DNA of 64,000 nt. Origin: a virus. The DNA lies in IMG/VR virus record IMGVR_UViG_3300025872_000040, positions 1-64,000 of that record. One strand, given 5' to 3'. This document shows positions 1 through 7,814 of this stretch, one piece after another; the stretch's first letter is position 1; the number at the start of each line of letters is the position of its first letter. Under the pieces are notes generated by a model that was not told the DNA's origin, searched no databases, and worked only from the letters and a program-made list of their open reading frames with translations. Made by a program: the position numbers and the translations under genes.

Positions 1-269
1 ATGGATCGCAACAGGCCGCGATCGCCGAGATCACTGAATATAAAGTTACCAGCATACCGGGAGACGACAGGAACGTCGATCACTACGGCATAGTAGTCAA
101 CAAGGAGACGTTTGACGAGGATGCCGACCTGTCCACCTACGTGTACACTGAGGTCAACGCGTTCGACTCGGAGCTAGAAGAGAACACGTCGAAGCTAAAG
201 ATAGTCCTGCTGAACGAGCAGTATCTCATGCAGGCCAAGGACGAGCTGGTGAAGAAGCTAAATGAGTAG
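1..269 (+). CDS. 53: Baseplate wedge protein gp53-like, C-terminal fragment (5' end outside window)
   Basis: An open frame enters the window (first full codon at base 3) and ends at TAG 267-269, giving the last 88 residues of a protein. The tail reads KLKIVLLNEQYL...DELVKKLNE. This resembles the end of T4-type gp53, where a peptide-like segment with a Leu-rich KxxKLLxxxYL pattern closes the protein; gp53 helps join baseplate wedges. The stop overlaps the ATG of the next gene, so the two are translationally coupled. In T4, gene 53 immediately precedes gene 5, which fits the genes that follow. The call rests on a short, weakly conserved fragment plus position, so it is moderate. Confidence 0.55.
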   Translation, partial: GSQQAAIAEITEYKVTSIPGDDRNVDHYGIVVNKETFDEDADLSTYVYTEVNAFDSELEENTSKLKIVLLNEQYLMQAKDELVKKLNE

Positions 270-1617
270 ACCTGGTCAGGTAGTCGTAGAGAAGATCCTA
301 GTTCATGACTTCAACAAGACTCGGTCGTTCAACATCACTGACGATCTGGTCTCACTGAAGATCCACGAGGACGTGTTCAAGAACACGATGTACGGACACA
401 TCGTCTTCCTCGACAAGATGAACGCGCTCGAGGAGCTTCCGATACTGGGAGAGGAGTACCTCTCTATCAAGTTTCACCTGCCGTTTGACACGTCGAAGAA
501 GAGGGAGTTTGAGTTCTTCATCTACGCCATAGAGGGTCTCTCGTTCGACGACTCTCAGAGGTACACCGCGGTCACACTTAAGTTCGTCAGCTTCGAGCAG
601 ATCACCAACGCCAAGAAGCTCATAAGCTACGGGTTCAGGGACGGCAAGGTCACCGACTACGTCAAGAAGGTGATCGAGGACCAGGTGTTCTTAAACAGCA
701 AGAAGAAGCTCAAGGTTCAGGACTCGACCGAGACGAAGACTCTCGCGCTTCCGTACTTGACTCCGTTCGAGATGATCGAGTTCTTTAGAAAGAACGCCTT
801 CAACTCTAACACCAAGACCAGCTCGTACATGTTCTTTGAGAACGCCGAGGGCTTCAACTTCTACACCCTCGAGGGTCTCATCAAGGAGAACCGAGAGAAC
901 CCGATAAAGCTGTACTACCAGCCGACTCAGGACAAGAAGGACGAGGAAGACCTTCTCTATAAGACCAGGACTATCACCAACATCAGCTACGTATCTCTAA
1001 ACGACACATTGGAGTCGATGAGGCGAGGGACGTACAACACCAAGATGATGTTCTTTGACTTCAACACCAAGGTCTTCAACACAGAGCAGTTCAAGATACT
1101 CGACGAGTTCCAGAACTTCACACACCTCGACCAGAACGGCGGGCTAAAGAACAGCGAGGAGTTCTTGAAGAGCATTGCTCCAGACTCGACCGAGTACTAC
1201 GTGTTCAACAAGTCCTACTTCCTTCCTGACGACAGCTCTCGCGACAACAACACTACTCTTCTGTCAGTCAAGGAGATGGCCAAACACTTCGCCTATCTCG
1301 AGATGCTGCAGCAGACTCCTATGGTGTGTAGCATATACGGAGACGCTACCATCAAGGCCGGCGACGTCGTCAACATTCAGATCCCTCAGCCGACGGCTGC
1401 CGAGGCGTCTACCGGAAGGCAGATGCAGAAGTACCTGAACGGCAACTACTTCGTCGGGAGGGTCAACCACGTTATCGAGGGTGACTATTACAAGATGCAG
1501 ATGAACCTGTACAAGGAGTCTTACGCCAGCAAGATCGTCAAGCAGAACCCGTTCTACGCCAATGGGACAGCTAACGTGCTTGAGACTGTTGTCAAGGGTG
1601 GAGGTGGCGCGCCGTGA
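262..1617 (+). CDS. 27: Baseplate hub protein, gp27-like
   Basis: This 451-residue protein has the layout of the T4 gp27 hub: an N-terminal tube-like beta domain, a middle segment, and a C-terminal domain ending in a VCSIYGDATIKAGDVVNI stretch followed by a YFVGRVNHVIEGDYYKMQMNL strand pattern. That matches the late-control-D/gp27 fold, where the ring links the tail tube to the gp5 spike. It is somewhat longer than T4 gp27 (391 residues). It overlaps the upstream gene by 8 bases, and the downstream gp5-like gene starts on its stop codon. Hub next to spike is the expected functional pair. Similarity to T4 gp27 is at the fold-pattern level, so the assignment leans on context as well. Confidence 0.7.
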   Translation: MSRPGQVVVEKILVHDFNKTRSFNITDDLVSLKIHEDVFKNTMYGHIVFLDKMNALEELPILGEEYLSIKFHLPFDTSKKREFEFFIYAIEGLSFDDSQRYTAVTLKFVSFEQITNAKKLISYGFRDGKVTDYVKKVIEDQVFLNSKKKLKVQDSTETKTLALPYLTPFEMIEFFRKNAFNSNTKTSSYMFFENAEGFNFYTLEGLIKENRENPIKLYYQPTQDKKDEEDLLYKTRTITNISYVSLNDTLESMRRGTYNTKMMFFDFNTKVFNTEQFKILDEFQNFTHLDQNGGLKNSEEFLKSIAPDSTEYYVFNKSYFLPDDSSRDNNTTLLSVKEMAKHFAYLEMLQQTPMVCSIYGDATIKAGDVVNIQIPQPTAAEASTGRQMQKYLNGNYFVGRVNHVIEGDYYKMQMNLYKESYASKIVKQNPFYANGTANVLETVVKGGGGAP

Positions 1618-2417
1618 GAAATACATTCTTAGGCGTCAACGACGTCGTCTGGTTCATAGGAGTCGTCGAGGACACCAACGACCCGCTGCAGCAGGGAAGG
1701 GTGAGGGTCAGGATACACGGCCTGCACTCAAAAGACCCTCTCGAGCTTAAGACTAGCGACATACCGTGGGCTCCGGTCCTCATGCCGACGAACATGGGTG
1801 GCTTTCAGGGGTCTGGCTACTCTCCCTCCGGCGCGCTCGCTGGAGCCACGGTCATGGGCGTCGCGATGGACGGCGTCTCGTGCCAGTACCCCATCATACT
1901 AGGAATCCTCATGGGTAACAACATGAGTGACGGAAACATTCCTCCTGGTCCTTACGACAACCTTGACAAGAAAGACCTTCCGAAGCTCAAGCAGGACGCG
2001 TGCGAGGGCTACAACTACCTCAAGAGCATCGGCTACAGCGACGCTCAGGCTGCGGGTATCATGGGCAACCTCGTCGCCGAGTCCGGACTCAACACCAACG
2101 CGCTCAACACGGCCGGCGGCGGCCAAGGCGCGTACGGCATAGCTCAGTGGAGAGGTGCAAGACAGACGGCCCTCCGCCAGTTCGCCGCGGGCAAGGGTAC
2201 CGACCAGGCTGACTACGCCACGCAGCTGGCCTTCATCGACCACGAGTTTAAGACGACAGAGAAACCGGCATACGCCGCCATCAAGAATGCCAACACACCA
2301 GAAGACGCGGCCAATGCTTTCTACAGCAAGTTTGAGCGTCCCGGATCGTCTGACACCTCTGGACCAAAGCGCGCTGCTTATGCTCGTGAGATAGCAAACA
2401 AGTGCTCAATAAGTTAA
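1614..2417 (+). CDS. 5: Tail-tip lysozyme gp5-like: OB domain plus phage tail lysozyme domain, lacking the needle
   Basis: Residues 1-100 form a gp5-type OB domain (WFIGVVEDTNDPLQQGRVRV, then a DIPWAPVLMP strand), which seats the spike on the hub. Residues about 115-262 look like the Phage_lysozyme2 type of peptidoglycan hydrolase: a YLKSIGYSDAQAAGIMGNL helix and a probable catalytic Glu156 in NLVAESGL. T4 gp5 instead carries a T4-lysozyme domain and a C-terminal beta-helix in the same chain. Here the chain stops at 267 residues and the beta-helix is in the next gene. The start is GTG at 1614, in a GTGA overlap with the upstream stop. Predicted role: local digestion of the cell wall by the tail tip. 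Confidence 0.85.
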   Translation: MRNTFLGVNDVVWFIGVVEDTNDPLQQGRVRVRIHGLHSKDPLELKTSDIPWAPVLMPTNMGGFQGSGYSPSGALAGATVMGVAMDGVSCQYPIILGILMGNNMSDGNIPPGPYDNLDKKDLPKLKQDACEGYNYLKSIGYSDAQAAGIMGNLVAESGLNTNALNTAGGGQGAYGIAQWRGARQTALRQFAAGKGTDQADYATQLAFIDHEFKTTEKPAYAAIKNANTPEDAANAFYSKFERPGSSDTSGPKRAAYAREIANKCSIS

Positions 2418-2428
2418 TAGGATCGTGA

Positions 2429-5400
2429 ATGAACGTATCACAATTTCTTCCAGCTGGAACTGACAAGCTAGTAAGTGGAGTCATCCCTGTTGGGTGGGAC
2501 AACGCTCTCGTTAGAAACGTGGCCGGAGTAGCTCAGGCCATCACACCCGCACTTGTCGGCGGGCTAGCTCTCAAGACTAACATCGGCGCCCTCACCTCGG
2601 CGCTTACTGGTAGCTTGAACCTAGGAGCCCTGGCGAGTCTTGGTGCTATTGCTTCTTTTAACCCGTCGCAACTAGGCCAGATACTTCCAGCCGCGCTCAA
2701 CCTAACGTCGGTAGTTCCAAGCGCTCTTTCCATGGCTCAGAACTTAGGTGGGAGCATCGGTGGGTTAAACCCTATGGCGATGCTCTCATCGAGCACTGCT
2801 CTGGGTGGTCTCTCGTCTCTCTCGTTCATGAACACCGGTGTCACGCCCCTTCTGTCAGGTATGAGTCAGTTCGGTGGGATCAGCTCTGCTCTGTCTACTG
2901 GAATGCAGGCTCTCGGCGGTGTCGACAAAGTTCTAGGGTCTGCAGCGGGAGCCTTCACGTCGGCGCAGGGAGCATTCAGTAGTCTCGCTCAGTCGGCTAC
3001 CCAGAGCTTGAACGTCGCCATGCTAGGAAAGCCTCAGCTTCTAGACGGTAACACGCAGAGCGTCCTGTCCATGGCCTCGTCGATCAACACGATGGTTGGC
3101 GTGATGAGGCAGAGCTCCGGGTCTTTCTACGGCTCGTCGGCCGGGACGCAGCTCATCAACCAGATCGGATCCATGACGAGTCTCGCCGGCACCATCGGAC
3201 AGTTCGGAGCGAACGCTGCCGGGCTAGCGACCGGGGCATACAGCAACCCACTCGGACTAGTCAAGTCTCTTGCTGGAGCCATCAGTGGATCTGGGTCTCC
3301 TCTGGCCGGCTCAGGTTCTCTACTAGGAGGAATCGGAGGATTAGCACAAGCTTCTACGGCTATCAGCGCTGAGGCCCTGGTGGCGTGTGGGTTCGGCAAC
3401 AGCGAAGTGTACGAGAAGTACGACAGGAAGCCGAGCGCCATGAGCGACCCCGGATTCTGGACCGGAAAGCGACCGACGGACGACCCCGCCAAGAAAGGCG
3501 TCTATAACATGGGAGACTTCATGGGCTCTCAGGAGGCTCAGCAGGAGGTCTACTTCAGGCAGAACAGACAGAACTTCAACACCATGGTATCGCGCGGGCT
3601 GCTCGACGCTTCTACCGCTCAGCAGCAGCTCGGCGGCTTCATGTCTGTCGGGTTCTTTAACATAGCCGACGCCTTCGGAATGAAAGTTGGCGGACCGTCA
3701 GGCATGAACGCCTACGGTATGAACATAGCCAGCGTCTTTGCCTCAAGCGTCCCAGCGGTGTCGAAAGTTCTCTCGGCAGTAGCGACCGGAGCCGCGATAG
3801 TCAACAACGTACTAAACGCAGTATCGGGATTCCCAGGAGTGAGTCAGCTCCTAGGCGGAGTGGGCGGAGGCGCCAACAGCCTCGCTTGGACGGTAGGCAA
3901 CCTTCTCCAGTCGCCGCACATGCTCTCGTCTCAGATGTACAGCTACCTCAAGGAGCCGGACACCAACAGGCTGGCGAGAGGGACTGAGCACTACGACAAG
4001 ACCCCGGCGAACAACTACGACAGCACTCGCTCCATGGGCATACCTAAGCCCGACGGGAGCAAGTGGGAGATGCCTGAGTCGGCCTTCAACGCCAGCTACC
4101 CGCACAACGTCACTCGTCAGACTACCTCAGGAATGGTCGAGGAGTTCGACGGCACGCCCGCGTCTACTCGCTACCACCTCTATCACCCGTCTGGAACTAG
4201 GGTCGAGATCGACAACGCCGGAGTCAAGTCGGAGAGGGTAAACTCTGACAGGTATCTAGAGGTAACTGGAAACGACCACGTCTTCGTCAAGGGAGCCAAG
4301 AACCTAGTCATCGAGGGCGTCACCAACGTCATCATCAAGGACAAGGTGAACATGGTCGTGCACGGAGAGGTCAACGGCGAGTTCAGGAACGACGTCAACT
4401 TCACCGTCAGCGGCAGCATGAACACCATCGCCAAGGAGGCCTTCAGGGTCAAGGCGAGGGAGATACAGCTAGAGGCGTTCGACATCTCTCTGAAGTCTGA
4501 GTACGGTCTGTACGACGAGTCGAAGAGAAGGTCGTCGAAAGTCGGAGAGGGCGGCTGGGACATCAGCGGCAAGGGCGTGGCGGTGTCCATGGAGGGTCTG
4601 TCGGTAAAGATCGCCAAGGACTTCAAGCTACTAGCTGAGGGCAACGTCGAGATAGTATCTGACAAGAAGACCGTGATAGGGTCTGCCGGAGAGCTCATAG
4701 TCGCCTCGACCGACGACCTAGTCATCAGGTCGAAGAAGAACACCAAGGTCATATCAGGACAGACGCTCTTCCTGTCTGCCGGCTCCACGATGCACGAGTA
4801 CCGCGGCGGAACCAAATACGTCGTCAGCATCCCGACGGTCATCGGCGCTCAGCAGCAGACGCTCAGCACTCAGAGGATCGAGGTAGCCGACGTCAAGAAC
4901 GACGACATCAAGCCGGTCAAGGACGTCAACCCCAAGGTCTTCATCGACCTTCAGAAGATAGAGAAGAGAGCGAACCCAAGCAGCCCTCCACCTCCGACTC
5001 CTTACAGCAAGTCTAACGGAGAGAGAACGTCGATCTACAGTGAGAGAGAAGGTGGATCAGGCTCGGGAGCGACGTCGGTACCTACCAGCGCTCAGCCAGG
5101 AAACCAGCCGACCTCTCCTCCGGCAGGAAAGATAGTAGACGCCAGCGAGTTCGCCACCATCATAAGGGGCGACGAGATAGGAGACAGGGTCTACTCGATG
5201 AAGCTGTCCGAGAACTTCCTAGTTCGTCACCTGACTCTGGACCTAGGCCACCACCTCAGGGCTCAGTCCGGTCTGACGGCGGCTCAGATCCTGACCAACC
5301 TAAAGACTTTGGCTGAGAACGTCCTCGAGCCTCTCTACAAGAAGTACTCTTCAAACCTCATCATCACCAGTGGGTTCAGGGACGAGAGAAAGGTCTCGAA

Positions 5401-5638
5401 CAAGTCGTCCCAACACTGCAGGGGTCAGGCTATCGACGTTCAGAACAAAGCCTTCAATAAGTTCTCTCGCCAAGAGTTCGAGAAGTTCAGGTCCGAGATC
5501 CTCTCGACCGTTAACGGCTATGACCAGGTCATCCTCGAGCAGTCGACGAAGGGAAGCCACTGGATACACATCTCGTACAACGCGGCCGGAAACAGGAGAT
5601 CGGTGTTCAACATGACCGGTCAGTCCGGATCGGCGTGA
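2429..5638 (+). CDS. Tail needle (gp5 C-terminal beta-helix-like) with C-terminal M15 peptidase domain
   Basis: This 1069-residue protein has several parts. Residues 1 to about 320 are Gly/Ala/Ser/Leu-rich, hydrophobic and low in complexity; a second such stretch lies near 430-500. Residues about 575-700 show short valine/glycine-rich strands (NLVIEGVTNVIIKDKVNMVV) like the gp5C triple-stranded beta-helix. A Ser/Pro-rich linker lies near 855-900. The C-terminus from about 905 is an M15A-type zinc D-Ala-D-Ala peptidase: the SxHxxGxAxD motif is S994, H996, G999, A1001, D1003, and the second His is H1047 in WIHIS. It lies 11 bases after the tail lysozyme gene. Needle plus peptidase suggests a spike that cuts peptide cross-links while the neighbouring lysozyme cuts glycan. 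The hydrophobic N-terminal half is unexplained. Confidence 0.75.
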   Translation: MNVSQFLPAGTDKLVSGVIPVGWDNALVRNVAGVAQAITPALVGGLALKTNIGALTSALTGSLNLGALASLGAIASFNPSQLGQILPAALNLTSVVPSALSMAQNLGGSIGGLNPMAMLSSSTALGGLSSLSFMNTGVTPLLSGMSQFGGISSALSTGMQALGGVDKVLGSAAGAFTSAQGAFSSLAQSATQSLNVAMLGKPQLLDGNTQSVLSMASSINTMVGVMRQSSGSFYGSSAGTQLINQIGSMTSLAGTIGQFGANAAGLATGAYSNPLGLVKSLAGAISGSGSPLAGSGSLLGGIGGLAQASTAISAEALVACGFGNSEVYEKYDRKPSAMSDPGFWTGKRPTDDPAKKGVYNMGDFMGSQEAQQEVYFRQNRQNFNTMVSRGLLDASTAQQQLGGFMSVGFFNIADAFGMKVGGPSGMNAYGMNIASVFASSVPAVSKVLSAVATGAAIVNNVLNAVSGFPGVSQLLGGVGGGANSLAWTVGNLLQSPHMLSSQMYSYLKEPDTNRLARGTEHYDKTPANNYDSTRSMGIPKPDGSKWEMPESAFNASYPHNVTRQTTSGMVEEFDGTPASTRYHLYHPSGTRVEIDNAGVKSERVNSDRYLEVTGNDHVFVKGAKNLVIEGVTNVIIKDKVNMVVHGEVNGEFRNDVNFTVSGSMNTIAKEAFRVKAREIQLEAFDISLKSEYGLYDESKRRSSKVGEGGWDISGKGVAVSMEGLSVKIAKDFKLLAEGNVEIVSDKKTVIGSAGELIVASTDDLVIRSKKNTKVISGQTLFLSAGSTMHEYRGGTKYVVSIPTVIGAQQQTLSTQRIEVADVKNDDIKPVKDVNPKVFIDLQKIEKRANPSSPPPPTPYSKSNGERTSIYSEREGGSGSGATSVPTSAQPGNQPTSPPAGKIVDASEFATIIRGDEIGDRVYSMKLSENFLVRHLTLDLGHHLRAQSGLTAAQILTNLKTLAENVLEPLYKKYSSNLIITSGFRDERKVSNKSSQHCRGQAIDVQNKAFNKFSRQEFEKFRSEILSTVNGYDQVILEQSTKGSHWIHISYNAAGNRRSVFNMTGQSGSA

Positions 5639-5644
5639 TAAATA
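5637..5644 (+). promoter_or_regulatory. Late-promoter-like box GATAAATA (doubtful)
   Basis: A GATAAATA octamer spans the needle gene stop and lies only 5 bases before the gp25 ATG. Transcripts from it would start inside gp25, so it could serve only the downstream wedge genes. No clear Shine-Dalgarno precedes gp25. Confidence 0.2.
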
Positions 5645-5649
5645 TCTAG

Positions 5650-6042
5650 ATGGCTACGAAATCAAGCGTATACTCGGACTTCATGACCAACCTGAACAGG
5701 TCCCCCCTGAAGAAGGACCTGTCGGTTCTGGAGGACGTCGACGCGGTCAAGAAGTCGGTCAGGAATCTGGTTCTAACTAACTTCTTCGAGAGACCGTTCC
5801 AGCCTCTCCTTGGCTCAAACATACGAGCCCAGCTCTTTGAGAACCAGACCCCTACTCTCGACAGCGAGATCAGAAAGAGCATAGAGGACGTCATCACCAA
5901 CTACGAGCCTAGGGCCCAGGTGGTCGACGTCAAGGTCATATCGAACATCGACTACAACGAAATCAGGCTAATCGTCGCGTTCATCGTCCTCGGCAAGGCC
6001 GAGCCTACGGTGGTAGACATTCTAATAGACAGGGTAAGATAG
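5650..6042 (+). CDS. 25: Baseplate wedge subunit gp25
   Basis: The 130-residue length and the sequence match the GPW/gp25 family: an RNLVLTNFFERPFQPLLGS core carrying the conserved E-R-P-F element, then an EIRKSIEDVITNYEPRAQV helix and paired strands ending in LIVAFIVL. gp25 forms the sheath-like initiation point on the wedge, where sheath polymerisation begins. The gene lies between the needle gene and gp6. T4 gene 25 is in a different cluster, so this placement is a rearrangement seen in the wider superfamily. Its stop TAG (6040-6042) overlaps the GTG start of gp6 by one base. The assignment is firm. Confidence 0.92.
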   Translation: MATKSSVYSDFMTNLNRSPLKKDLSVLEDVDAVKKSVRNLVLTNFFERPFQPLLGSNIRAQLFENQTPTLDSEIRKSIEDVITNYEPRAQVVDVKVISNIDYNEIRLIVAFIVLGKAEPTVVDILIDRVR

Positions 6043-7814
6043 TGGCCGACAACTCCTTTCTAAGTCCGGGATCGCTCGACTTCGTCGACATCAAGGAGAA
6101 CCTGAAGAACTACCTCAAGGGACAGAAGACCTTCAAGGACTTCGACTTCGAGGGTTCTAACATCTCCGTCCTGCTCGACGTCCTGGCGTACAACACCTAC
6201 ATGAACGGTTTCTACCTGAACATGGTAGGAAACGAGATGTTCCTAGACAGCGCGCTGATGAGGGACTCTCTCGTCTCCCACGCCAAGGACCTCAACTACT
6301 TCCCTAGATCCGCCGGGTCTGCTCAAGCCGTGGTAGACGTTAACATCAGGGTCACCAACCCGACGGTTCAGTCTGTTACCATTCCGGCCTACACTGAGTT
6401 CAACTCAAGCTACAACGGGACAACGTACGTCTTTACTAACGACGAGTCGATAATAGTGAACAGGTCTCTAGCGAACACGTTCAGCGTGAGCGCGCTATCT
6501 ATCTACGAGGGAGTGGTAGTGACCGAGAGGTTCACCGTGCTACCGGCCTCTAGCCAGAAGCAGAGGTTCATTCTATCTAACAAGAACGTCGACGCCTCGA
6601 GCATAAGAGTCACGGTGTACTCGTCCAACACCAGCACTACCGGAACGCAGTACGACAGGGCCGAGAGCCTCCTTGGACTCCAGCCTACCTCGAAGGTGTT
6701 CTTCGTTCAGGCAGCAGCGTCCGACAAGTACGAGATCCTGTTTGGAGACGACGTCTTCGGAGCGGCGCTCTCAGCCGGCAACGTCGCCAGGATCACCTAC
6801 AGGGTGACGAAGGGAGAGGACGCCAACGGCGTGTCTACTTTCAACGGTCCGTCGGTGTCCGGATACACTACGACCGTCGTCACGATCAACTCCGCCACCG
6901 GCGGGTCTGCCATAGAAGACATCGAGACGATCAGGTACAGGGCACCGAGATACTTTACCGCTCAGGACAGGGCCGTGACCAGCGACGACTACGAGGCGAT
7001 AGTCCTCAAAGAGTTTCCGTACGTTAAGAACATGACTGTATACGGTGGTGAGACGGTAACTTCTTCACCTCAGTACGGAAGGGTGTTCATCTCGGCGGTC
7101 ACGGACGACGGCACCAACCTCACCAACACGCAGAAGAACGACATCAAGAACTTCTTGAAGAAGAAGACGTTCCTCTCGCTCGAGACTTTCTTCGAGGACC
7201 CGGACTACACTTACATAGACCTAAGCGTCTCGGCTGTAGTATCTAAGACCCTGCAGAGGTACAGCCTCCTCGACATGAGAAGCAAGATCATATCTGCCGT
7301 GAAGAAGTTTAACGAGAACAACCTTCAAGACTTTAAGACGACGTTCAGGTTCTCGAAGCTAGCCTCTACGGTTGACGCCGTCGACGAGGCCATCATCAGC
7401 ACTCAGATCGACGTTCGTCTGGTCAAGCAGTACACTCCTATCTTGAACTTCGATGAGAACAAGACTCTCATGTACAACTGCAAGATAGTTCCTGGGTCTC
7501 TGACGACCTCTACTTTCTACTACCTAATGAACAACGTCGAGCGCATCTCGACCCTGATAGACGACAACGGCATCCTCAAGATAAGAAGCACCTCGGCTAC
7601 CGGCAGCGAGATAACTAACACCAACGTCGGAACCGTAGACTATGAGACTGGAAAGGTCGCGATACAACTTCTCAACGTGTCCAACTTTGACGGACCAGGA
7701 CTCAGGGTCTACGTCGAACCGGACAATCAAGACGTGACGTCGACTTACAACCAAGTCATTGAGATCGACGAGCAGTACGGACTCAACGTGGTAGTCACAC
7801 AAGAGTCGAACTAA
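6042..7814 (+). CDS. 6: Baseplate wedge subunit gp6
   Basis: This 590-residue protein (T4 gp6: 660) opens with a FLSPGSLDFVDIKENLKNYL segment followed by LLDVLAYNTYMNGFYLNMVG. That is the hallmark N-terminus of gp6 in T4-type phages and is shared with the J-type baseplate protein family. gp6 forms the ring that holds wedges together and undergoes the hexagon-to-star change. The start is GTG at 6042, overlapping the gp25 stop by one base. Arginine is almost always AGG/AGA here (about 20 of 22). The 3' end overlaps the next ATG by one base (TAATG). Function and position agree. Confidence 0.92.
   Translation: MADNSFLSPGSLDFVDIKENLKNYLKGQKTFKDFDFEGSNISVLLDVLAYNTYMNGFYLNMVGNEMFLDSALMRDSLVSHAKDLNYFPRSAGSAQAVVDVNIRVTNPTVQSVTIPAYTEFNSSYNGTTYVFTNDESIIVNRSLANTFSVSALSIYEGVVVTERFTVLPASSQKQRFILSNKNVDASSIRVTVYSSNTSTTGTQYDRAESLLGLQPTSKVFFVQAAASDKYEILFGDDVFGAALSAGNVARITYRVTKGEDANGVSTFNGPSVSGYTTTVVTINSATGGSAIEDIETIRYRAPRYFTAQDRAVTSDDYEAIVLKEFPYVKNMTVYGGETVTSSPQYGRVFISAVTDDGTNLTNTQKNDIKNFLKKKTFLSLETFFEDPDYTYIDLSVSAVVSKTLQRYSLLDMRSKIISAVKKFNENNLQDFKTTFRFSKLASTVDAVDEAIISTQIDVRLVKQYTPILNFDENKTLMYNCKIVPGSLTTSTFYYLMNNVERISTLIDDNGILKIRSTSATGSEITNTNVGTVDYETGKVAIQLLNVSNFDGPGLRVYVEPDNQDVTSTYNQVIEIDEQYGLNVVVTQESN

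Noticed and set aside
4183-4842. 219-codon open frame antisense to the needle gene
   Set aside because: It mirrors the codon periodicity of the convincing needle gene, has no ribosome site or family motif, and similar shadows occur opposite most genes here.
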